Of a stretch of 9,231 nucleotides of DNA, positions 1 through 4,913 are shown one piece after another. Location: assembly GCA_937873255.1 (NCBI GenBank), contig CALMVM010000259.1:1-9231 (forward strand). Direction: 5' to 3'. How positions within the stretch are numbered: position 1 is the stretch's first letter; the number at the start of each line of letters is the position of its first letter. The notes below the pieces were generated by a model. That model was not told where the DNA came from and made no database searches. It was given only the letters and a program-made list of their open reading frames with translations. Origin of the DNA: an uncultured Verrucomicrobiota bacterium (GTDB lineage Bacteria; Verrucomicrobiota; Verrucomicrobiia; Chthoniobacterales; SZAS-18). Made by a program: the position numbers and the translations under genes.

Positions 1-41
1 CGCGCGTGCCCGCCCCCACCCCGCCCGGTAAACTCCGCGCC

Positions 42-527
42 ATGACTTGGCAAGAAGTTTGCGACGACCCCTCTTTGCAGGATCTGCCCTACCGCATCGA
101 ACTCAACCGGTGGGGCCGCATCGAGATGGACCGCGTCGCGCCGCCCTGGCACGGCGAGACCATCGCCCGCGTCGGCTTCCTGCTGCACGACCTGATGCCG
201 GACGGCCTCGCGTCCACCATCACCGCCGTTGACACCGCTGAGAACACCAAGGTCGTCGACGTGGCTTGGATTTCCCACGAGCGCCGCCACGCCAACCCGA
301 GCGAATACAGCTATTCTCCCGCCCCGGAAATCTGCGAGGAGATCCTCACCCCCGCCGACTCGCAAGACGACCACTACCACCGCGGCCAACTCTACCTGCA
401 AGCGGGTGCGAAGGAGTTCTGGCTGTGCGATAAACAGGGCGACGTGCGCTTCTTCGACGCCGCTGGCCCGCTGGAGCGTTCCCGACTCTGCCCGGACTTC
501 CCGGCCAAGGTCCCCCGGCTCCGCTAA
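42..527 (+). CDS. Uma2 family protein, copy 1 (probably degenerate nuclease)
   Basis: Uma2 (DUF820) proteins have a PD-(D/E)XK restriction-endonuclease-like fold; their cellular role is poorly known. From the ATG at 42 the product has 161 residues and begins MTWQEVCDDP, matching the start of the next gene (MTWDQVLADP). The frame is also open through a GTG at 6 to the window edge, so a longer N-terminus is possible. Family landmarks are the core strand DVAWIS (about residues 73-78), PEIC..I..P (about 96-104) and LYLQAGAKEFWLC near 117-129. Several expected active-site positions are altered: VPD is VVD (Asp kept), VEI is EEI, and the Lys three residues before LYL is Arg. The protein may have weak or no nuclease activity. 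It lies 18 bp upstream of a paralogue in the same direction, about half identical by eye, indicating tandem duplication followed by divergence. Family call strong; activity unknown. Confidence 0.8.
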   Translation: MTWQEVCDDPSLQDLPYRIELNRWGRIEMDRVAPPWHGETIARVGFLLHDLMPDGLASTITAVDTAENTKVVDVAWISHERRHANPSEYSYSPAPEICEEILTPADSQDDHYHRGQLYLQAGAKEFWLCDKQGDVRFFDAAGPLERSRLCPDFPAKVPRLR

Positions 528-545
528 CCTCACCGAACCGACTCT

Positions 546-1034
546 ATGACCTGGGACCAAGTGCTCGCCGATCCCTGCTTGCAGGATCTGCCCTACAAGA
601 TTGAACTCAACAAGCAAGGCCGCATCGAAATGAGTCCAGCCAGCAGCCGCCACGGGAAATTTCAAGGCAGAATCGCACAACTTCTGGGCGCGATGAAGCC
701 GGACGGCTACGCGATGACGGAGTGCCCCGTCAAAACCTCCGAAAACGTCAAGGTGCCCGACGTGGCCTGGATCTCCTACGCGCGCGACGATGCCGCCGCC
801 GAGCCGGACAAACTTTACTCCGACACCGCCCCGGAAATCTGCGTGGAGATCGTCTCCCCCAGCAACGCGCCAGACGACCTGTTGCACAAGGGCCGGCTCT
901 ACCTGCGGGCGGGTGCGGAGGAATTCTGGTTGTGCAGCGAACTGGGCGACGTGCGCTTCTTCGACGCCCGCGGCCCGCTCGAACACTCCCTCCTCTGCCC
1001 GGAGTTCCCGGCGAAAATCGAGTTCCGCCGGTAG
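546..1034 (+). CDS. Uma2 family PD-(D/E)XK nuclease-fold protein, copy 2
   Basis: A complete 162-residue Uma2-family protein, the usual length. The N-terminus has the family opening (LQDLPYKIELN, residues 12-22) and GRIEMSP followed by His36. The presumed active-site set is intact: PDVAWIS with Asp72, PEICVEI with Glu101, and HKGRLYL with Lys115, then the typical AGAEEFWLC strand (122-130). These fit a PD-(D/E)XK metal-dependent nuclease fold, but no substrate is established for most members. The ATG at 546 has no Shine-Dalgarno sequence; the leader reads CCGACTCT. It follows copy 1 by 18 bp and is probably cotranscribed with it. Its stop codon lies 3 bp from the stop of the convergent kinase-like gene, leaving no room for a terminator. 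Uma2 genes often occur in many scattered copies per genome, which is family knowledge not testable here. Confidence 0.85.
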   Translation: MTWDQVLADPCLQDLPYKIELNKQGRIEMSPASSRHGKFQGRIAQLLGAMKPDGYAMTECPVKTSENVKVPDVAWISYARDDAAAEPDKLYSDTAPEICVEIVSPSNAPDDLLHKGRLYLRAGAEEFWLCSELGDVRFFDARGPLEHSLLCPEFPAKIEFRR

Positions 1035-1037
1035 ACC

Positions 1038-1550
1038 TCACGCCGCGCAACCCTTGGCCCACGCCGCCGGACGATACACCGGCCGCACCGCCGCACCGGG
1101 CGGGATGTCGTACAACGCCGTCACCCGTTGGATCTCGCGCAACCGGTGCGCCCGGTGATCCTCGCCGCGATGTTCGAGCACCTGCGCGTTGACCCTGCAC
1201 TGGCCCGGATCGTTCTCGAAAAATAGCCAATCCACCTCGCGCCCATCGCCGAGGTACTCGTGCACGAAGCTTTCACGCACGGTGCGGTCGCACATCTCCA
1301 CCGAGTCGATCACCCACGGCCGGCCCGAGTGCAGGTCAAACAAGAACCGTCCGAAGCGGTCGTCGCCGTCGCGGACACACTGGTCGCGGTAGTACAGCCA
1401 GTGGTGGATGTCCTCGTAATGGCTGCGGCCAGCCAGGATGCCGCGCGCAAAAGACGTTTTGCCGGAAGCCGGCAGCCCGACGATGACGAGCGAGCGCCCC
1501 GCCGCGCGTCCCTCGAAAGTGCATGACTCCGGATAAAGCGTGCTGATCAT
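1038..1550 (-). CDS. P-loop NTPase / small kinase-like ATPase
   Basis: A 170-residue stand-alone P-loop protein. Walker A is GLPASGKT (residues 25-32) after a hydrophobic strand LVIV. A probable Walker B strand, WVIDSVE, is at 79-85. The C-terminal half has a basic stretch (HRGEDHRAHRLREIQR, 127-142), which may form an LID-like, ATP-contacting segment as in adenylate kinase and zeta-toxin or nucleoside kinases. Size and motif order fit a small phosphotransferase of the AAA_33 / adenylate-kinase-like group, but the substrate cannot be named. Its minus-strand leader has GAGGGA nine bases before the ATG, one of the few plausible Shine-Dalgarno sites in this window. The HAD phosphatase gene lies 132 bp upstream on the same strand, so cotranscription is possible. 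It converges tail to tail with the second Uma2 gene, 3 bp apart. ATP binding is well supported, specific function not. Confidence 0.8.
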   Translation of the reverse strand: MISTLYPESCTFEGRAAGRSLVIVGLPASGKTSFARGILAGRSHYEDIHHWLYYRDQCVRDGDDRFGRFLFDLHSGRPWVIDSVEMCDRTVRESFVHEYLGDGREVDWLFFENDPGQCRVNAQVLEHRGEDHRAHRLREIQRVTALYDIPPGAAVRPVYRPAAWAKGCAA

Positions 1551-1682
1551 CCGCCGGATTCCCTCCCGCCCCTGCTGTGCCGTGATCGACGCTTCTTTTA
1601 TCCGCTTTTCGAGGGGCGGAATGCAACCGCTTTTTTTGCGAATGACGCGAGGAAACCTCCTCTTCGCCCCCCGGCCGGCGGC

Positions 1683-2288
1683 TCACGCCAGGCGGTTGAC
1701 GACCGGGCCGCTCGGCACCAGCACGCTCTGCATCCCGGCGGCGGTCGCGGCCTGGATGCCCAGCGGCGTGTCCTCGAAGACGAGGCAGCGCGCGGGCTCC
1801 ACGCCCATCTGGCGAGCCGCTTCGAGGTACGTGTCGGGCGCGGGCTTGCCGTGCACCACGTCCTCGTACGTCACCACCGCCGCGAAATGCTCGTGGATGC
1901 CCAACGCCCGCAACGTGGAGAGCACCAGCGGCTTGAGCCCGCCGCTGGCCACGGCCACGGGAGATTTGCCAATGACACTCTTCATGAACTCGACCACCGG
2001 CACGATGGGCTTGACCTGGGGGATGAGTTTTTCAAAAAGTCCCTCCTTGTACGCGGCGGTTTCCTCGACGGGCATCGACCAGCCGAAGCGTTCGTTGAGA
2101 TACTCGACCACCCCGGGCGCGGGCACGCCGCCGAGCGAATAGAAAACGTCTTCGGGGAAATGGTGTCCCTGCGCGGTCACGGCCTGCACCCACGCCTTGT
2201 AATGAAGCCCCATCGTGTCTGCCAACGTCCCGTCGCAGTCGAAAATGTAGCCCGCGAACTCGCCCGGCGGGATGTCCAAAGTAATCAT
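1683..2288 (-). CDS. HAD-superfamily hydrolase, beta-phosphoglucomutase/phosphatase-like
   Basis: A 201-residue HAD hydrolase with all four motifs: motif I FDCDGTLADT (Asp17 nucleophile, Asp19 acid/base), motif II VASGG (Ser115), motif III HGKPAPDTY (Lys148) and motif IV FEDTPLGIQAA (Glu172, Asp173). The stretch between motifs I and II (about 24-105) is alpha-helical in character and fits a C1 cap, as in beta-phosphoglucomutase, phosphoglycolate phosphatase and sugar-phosphate phosphatases. It is probably a cytosolic phosphomonoesterase or phosphoglucomutase acting on a small phosphosugar; exact substrate unknown. The frame stays open far upstream, but that part is antisense to ilvN. The start at 2288 gives the usual short N-terminus before motif I. 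It is divergent from ilvN with 70 bp between start codons. No Shine-Dalgarno site is visible. Confidence 0.88.
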   Translation of the reverse strand: MITLDIPPGEFAGYIFDCDGTLADTMGLHYKAWVQAVTAQGHHFPEDVFYSLGGVPAPGVVEYLNERFGWSMPVEETAAYKEGLFEKLIPQVKPIVPVVEFMKSVIGKSPVAVASGGLKPLVLSTLRALGIHEHFAAVVTYEDVVHGKPAPDTYLEAARQMGVEPARCLVFEDTPLGIQAATAAGMQSVLVPSGPVVNRLA

Positions 2289-2358
2289 CGCGCGCAATGT
2301 AGCGGCGTTTTTGCGTTTGACGAACCGGACGTTCCGCCGCACGCTTTCCACCCCTTCC

Positions 2359-2841
2359 ATGCGCCACACGCTTTCCGTCCTCGTAGAGAATAAATTCGGC
2401 GTGCTCGCGCGCATCGCCGGGATGTTCAGCGGACGCGGGTTCAACATCGACACGCTCAACACCGGCCCCACCCTCGACCCGCACACCTCGCACATGACCA
2501 TCGTCGTCCACGGCGACGACGCGGTGCTCGAACAGGTCACCAAGCAGCTCAACAAGCTGGTGGACGTGATTTCCATCCAGGACTTCCGCGACCACGAGTT
2601 CGTGGACCGCGAACTGGTGCTCATGCGCGTGAAGGTGGACAACGGCACGCGCTCGGAAGTCATGCAGATCTGCGACATTTTCCGCGCGAAGATCGTGGAC
2701 GTGCAGCACACGAATTTCCTCATCGAGGTCAGCGGCAACGAAAGCAAAATCAACAAGTTCATCCGCCTGATGCAAGGCTTCGGCATCAGCGACCTCAAGC
2801 GCACCGGCAAAGTCGCCATGAGCAGAAAGGATGAAGGTTGA
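2359..2841 (+). CDS. ilvN: Acetolactate synthase small (regulatory) subunit
   Basis: The regulatory subunit of acetohydroxyacid synthase, the first common step of valine, leucine and isoleucine synthesis. It binds the catalytic subunit and gives valine feedback control. The 160-residue product has the normal family length. The N-terminal ACT domain (about 3-76) opens [20 protein letters not shown] and contains [10 protein letters not shown]; Asn11, Gly14 and Asn29, at positions linked to valine binding in E. coli IlvH, are kept. The C-terminal domain (about 84-152) ends in the usual RTGKVAM. An upstream in-frame extension to 2272 overlaps the divergent HAD gene start and is not family sequence, so ATG 2359 is chosen; its leader is C/T-rich with no Shine-Dalgarno site. 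The last residues (KDEG) and the first two bases of the stop are inside a heptad repeat element. ilvC follows by 85 bp, but no ilvB precedes it. Confidence 0.95.
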   Translation: MRHTLSVLVENKFGVLARIAGMFSGRGFNIDTLNTGPTLDPHTSHMTIVVHGDDAVLEQVTKQLNKLVDVISIQDFRDHEFVDRELVLMRVKVDNGTRSEVMQICDIFRAKIVDVQHTNFLIEVSGNESKINKFIRLMQGFGISDLKRTGKVAMSRKDEG

Positions 2842-2918
2842 AGGGCGGAAAACAGCCCGGACTCCGAACCTCATTTCCCTCCCTCCGTTTCATCCTTCAG
2901 CCTTCACCCTTCATCCTT
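2827..2918. repeat. Inverted heptad-repeat element between ilvN and ilvC
   Basis: The left arm has three tandem heptads, AAGGATG AAGGTTG AAGGGCG (2827-2847). The right arm has four heptads of opposite sense, CATCCTT CAGCCTT CACCCTT CATCCTT (2891-2918). The left 19 bases (2827-2845) match the reverse complement of 2900-2918 at 17 of 19 positions, so the ilvNC transcript could form a long hairpin with a loop of about 54 nt. The left arm contains the last four ilvN codons and the first two bases of its stop; the right arm ends 8 nt before the ilvC GTG. There is no U-tract, so it is not a classic terminator. It may be a miniature dispersed repeat (inference); a regulatory role is possible but unproven. 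Confidence 0.75.
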
Positions 2919-2926
2919 TTCTTCCC

Positions 2927-3952
2927 GTGCCCGCTAAAATCTACACCGACAAAGACGCCGACCTCGCCGTGCTCGCCAACAAGACCTGCGCGGTCATCGG
3001 CTTCGGCTCCCAGGGCCACGCCCACGCGCTCAACCTCAAGGACAGCGGCGTCCGCGTGATCATCGGCCTCTATCCCGGCAGCCCTTCGCGTGCCGTCGCC
3101 CAGGAAAAGGGGCTGGAGGTCTTTGACACCGCCGAGGCCGTGCGGAAGGCGGACGTGATTTTCCTGGCGGTGCCGGATTTGAAAATCGCCGACGTGTACG
3201 AGGCCGACGTGGCCCCGAACCTGGCCAAAGGCAAGACGCTGCTGTTCAGCCACGGGTTCGCCATCCACTTCAAGACGGTGGTGCCGCCGGCGGAGGTGGA
3301 TGTCATCATGGTCGCGCCGAAGGGCCCGGGCCACATCGTGCGCCGGCAGTACACCGAGGGCAAAGGCGTGCCCGCGCTGATCGCCATCTACCAGAGTCCC
3401 AGCAAGAAGGCCAAGAAGATCGCGCTCGCCTGGGCCAAGGGCATCGGCGGCACGCGCGGCGGCGTCATCGAGACGACGTTCAAGGAAGAAACGGAGACCG
3501 ACCTCTTCGGCGAACAGGCCGTGCTGTGCGGCGGCGCGACGGCGCTGGTGCAGGCGGGTTACGAGACGTTAGTCGAAGCGGGCTACCAGCCGGAGATGGC
3601 GTACTTCGAGTGCCTGCACGAGTTGAAGCTCATCGTCGATCTGATGAACGAGGCCGGCATCGCCGGGATGCGTTTCTCCATCTCGGAGACAGCCAAATAC
3701 GGCGACGTGGTCACGGGACCGCGCATCATCAACAAGTCGGTCAAAAAGGAGATGGGCAAGGTGCTCAAGGAAATCCAGAACGGGAAATTCGCCAAGAACT
3801 GGATCGCCGAGTACAAGAACGGCCGCAAGAATTACACGAAGCTGCTCAAGGACGGCGCGGACCATCCCATCGAGAAAGTCGGCGCGCGCCTGCGCGGCTT
3901 GATGCCCTGGATCGGCAAGAAAAACGTCAAGGGGCCGCAAGCCGCCTATTGA
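2927..3952 (+). CDS. ilvC: Ketol-acid reductoisomerase (NAD(P)), class I
   Basis: Catalyses isomerisation and reduction of acetolactate or acetohydroxybutyrate in branched-chain amino acid synthesis, in the cytosol. The 341-residue product has the class I (short-form) length. The Rossmann domain has GFGSQG (25-30) and a cofactor loop GLYPGSPS (47-54). The family hallmarks FSHGFAIHF (His109) and [14 protein letters not shown] follow. The knotted C-terminal domain carries the metal ligands Asp192 and Glu196 in TDLFGEQ, Glu228 and Glu232 in FECLHE, and Ser253 in SISET. The GTG start at 2927 gives [13 protein letters not shown], the standard N-terminus. An in-frame ATG at 2831 would add 32 non-family residues translated from the repeat element. 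The leader is pyrimidine-rich with no Shine-Dalgarno site. Position 49 is Tyr where many class I enzymes have Arg. Confidence 0.96.
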   Translation: MPAKIYTDKDADLAVLANKTCAVIGFGSQGHAHALNLKDSGVRVIIGLYPGSPSRAVAQEKGLEVFDTAEAVRKADVIFLAVPDLKIADVYEADVAPNLAKGKTLLFSHGFAIHFKTVVPPAEVDVIMVAPKGPGHIVRRQYTEGKGVPALIAIYQSPSKKAKKIALAWAKGIGGTRGGVIETTFKEETETDLFGEQAVLCGGATALVQAGYETLVEAGYQPEMAYFECLHELKLIVDLMNEAGIAGMRFSISETAKYGDVVTGPRIINKSVKKEMGKVLKEIQNGKFAKNWIAEYKNGRKNYTKLLKDGADHPIEKVGARLRGLMPWIGKKNVKGPQAAY

Positions 3953-3983
3953 GTTTGTTTTACCCGTGACTACAACTACCCGC

Positions 3984-4439
3984 ATGAAAAACCCTTCTCG
4001 CAAATCCTGGTTGTTCCTGACCGGCGCAGCCCTGCTGACGACCGTGCTCGCCGCTTGCAGCCCCACCGTTCCCAAAATCGACAGCCTCAAGATCGGCAAA
4101 GAAGTCGACAAGGACAACGACGTGACGAAGGAAACGACCACCTTTGCCCCCAAAGAGACGGTCTACGGCTTTATTCATGAGTCCGCTCCCGGCAAGGTCA
4201 CGATCAAGTGGCAGGTGATCGTGGTGAAGTCGGAAGGCGCGCCGGAGAATTTCCATTACGCACCGGCGGACGCGAACGTCGAGATCGGGGGCAGCGGGAC
4301 TTCCAATTATCACCTCCCCCTGGCCGCAGAGTTCCCGCCGGGCAAATACCGTCTCGAAGTTCAGATGGTCGATGAGTCCGGCGCGGAGAAAGACAAAAAG
4401 ACGGCGGAATTCACCGTGACCGCCCCGGCGAATCCGTGA
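3984..4439 (+). CDS. Small predicted lipoprotein, function unknown
   Basis: From ATG 3984 the product has 151 residues. It starts with a lipoprotein signal: basic MKNPSRK, a hydrophobic run, then lipobox LAAC with Cys25 as the predicted lipidated residue. The mature part (about 127 residues) is rich in alternating hydrophobic strands, Lys and Glu (for example KVTIKWQVIVVK and PGKYRLEVQMVDESG), ending TAEFTVT. This looks like a single Ig-like beta-sandwich exposed in the periplasm or on the cell surface. A GTG at 3966 in frame would add six residues (MTTTTR). The gene follows ilvC by 31 bp with no terminator between, so it is probably cotranscribed, although no link with branched-chain amino acid synthesis is evident. 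I do not recognise a named family. Lipoprotein call strong; function unknown. Confidence 0.82.
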   Translation: MKNPSRKSWLFLTGAALLTTVLAACSPTVPKIDSLKIGKEVDKDNDVTKETTTFAPKETVYGFIHESAPGKVTIKWQVIVVKSEGAPENFHYAPADANVEIGGSGTSNYHLPLAAEFPPGKYRLEVQMVDESGAEKDKKTAEFTVTAPANP

Positions 4440-4525
4440 GCGGCCCTCTGTGATCGTGTTCGTCGGCAGGTAGGAGTGTCTGGCGGCATTTCCCAGCGCC
4501 AGCGAGACCCCGCGTTAAAAAAAGC

Positions 4526-4557
4526 AAAACCCCACCCGGAGTCCGGTGCGGGGTTTC
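4526..4557 (-). terminator. Rho-independent terminator (best on minus strand, possibly bidirectional)
   Basis: Arms AAACCCC (4527-4533) and GGGGTTT (4550-4556) enclose an inner CCGG-AGT-CCGG hairpin (4535-4545), with a mismatch and one bulged base between. On the minus strand the stem is followed by TTTTGC and then seven T (complement of 4517-4523), a good U-tract for ending transcription of the 59-aa membrane protein gene, whose stop is 32 bp upstream. On the plus strand the stem has only three T, so termination of the ilvNC-lipoprotein transcript here would be weaker. Confidence 0.8.
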
Positions 4558-4588
4558 GTGTCTGCGGGCGAGACGCGGGAAATCGTCT

Positions 4589-4768
4589 CTACGGCGTCTT
4601 GTCGCTTGTGTCGGCTTTCTTCTTCGGCTTTTCGCCGACGTAGGACACGAGTTGGTGATATTCAACGAAGCAGTTGTCCACGTAGTTCACGGTGCCGTTC
4701 TCGAACAGCACCATGAACAGGAAGGTGAACACCACCGTCAACAGGACCCAGAAAAGTTTCGAGAGCAT
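4589..4768 (-). CDS. Small single-pass membrane protein, 59 aa
   Basis: A short gene that is easily overlooked. The product starts MLSKLFWVLLTVV and has a clear transmembrane helix (about residues 5-22, all hydrophobic apart from Thr). A polar middle part with YVDNCFVEYHQLVSYV follows, then a charged tail rich in Lys, Asp and Thr (GEKPKKKADTSDKTP). It is coding in appearance: codons are G/C-rich at third positions, the protein is amphipathic in an ordered way, and the gene is bracketed by a sigma70-like promoter and a strong terminator on the same strand. The predicted transcription start lies only about 7-8 nt before the ATG, so the mRNA would be nearly leaderless with no Shine-Dalgarno site. 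Function unknown; N-in topology with the tail outside, or the reverse, cannot be decided. Confidence rests on context and composition, not on a recognised family. Confidence 0.68.
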   Translation of the reverse strand: MLSKLFWVLLTVVFTFLFMVLFENGTVNYVDNCFVEYHQLVSYVGEKPKKKADTSDKTP

Positions 4769-4782
4769 ACGGGCGTGGGGGC

Positions 4783-4811
4783 ATTGTAGAGGCCCCGGCT
4801 ACGGTTAGCAA
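4783..4811 (-). promoter_or_regulatory. Sigma70-like promoter for the 59-aa membrane protein
   Basis: Read on the minus strand, TTGCTA (4811-4806) and TACAAT (4788-4783) are separated by exactly 17 bases. They match the -35 and -10 consensus at four and five of six positions. The start point would be near 4776, only about 8 bases before the ATG at 4768, giving an almost leaderless message. Sequence match only; it is the clearest promoter in the window. Confidence 0.6.
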
Positions 4812-4819
4812 TGAGCAAC

Positions 4820-4871
4820 TGCCGCGCCATCCGGCAGCCGAATCTGCCGGCCCGCCATGGTCGGCGCGGCA
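4820..4871. repeat. Nested perfect inverted repeats in intergenic region
   Basis: An outer 9-bp perfect palindromic pair, TGCCGCGCC (4820-4828) and GGCGCGGCA (4863-4871), encloses an inner 6-bp pair, CCGGCA (4831-4836) and TGCCGG (4845-4850). It lies between the stop of the Gfo/Idh gene (4914) and the promoter of the small membrane gene. There is no T-run on either side, so a classic intrinsic terminator is unlikely. It could be an RNA 3' end-stabilising hairpin, a pause or Rho-linked site for the catabolic operon, or a REP-like repeat. Confidence 0.55.
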
Positions 4872-4913
4872 TTACGGGCATTCGTGCCCCGCTTGGATCG
4901 GTCCCGTTGCTCG

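Noticed and set aside
1616..1637. GCGG-AATGCAA-CCGC hairpin followed by seven T on the plus strand
   Set aside because: The stem is only 4 bp and no plus-strand gene ends nearby, so a terminator role is not supported.
1540..2142. 200-codon plus-strand frame across the kinase-HAD gap
   Set aside because: Mostly antisense to the HAD gene, with no domain and an amino acid composition typical of shadow frames.
2272..2358. 29-residue N-terminal extension of ilvN
   Set aside because: It overlaps the divergent HAD start and is outside the family; the ACT domain begins right after Met at 2359.
2289..2819. Long N-terminal extension of the HAD gene
   Set aside because: The extension is antisense to ilvN and carries no domain; the HAD motifs begin normally after the Met at 2288.
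2032..2874. 280-codon open frame on the minus strand
   Set aside because: Antisense to ilvN and out of frame with the HAD gene; His/Asp/Val-rich shadow translation.
4480..4502. CTGGCG/CGCCAG hairpin downstream of the lipoprotein gene
   Set aside because: A 6-bp stem with an 11-base loop and no T-run; weak compared with the terminator 25 bp further on.
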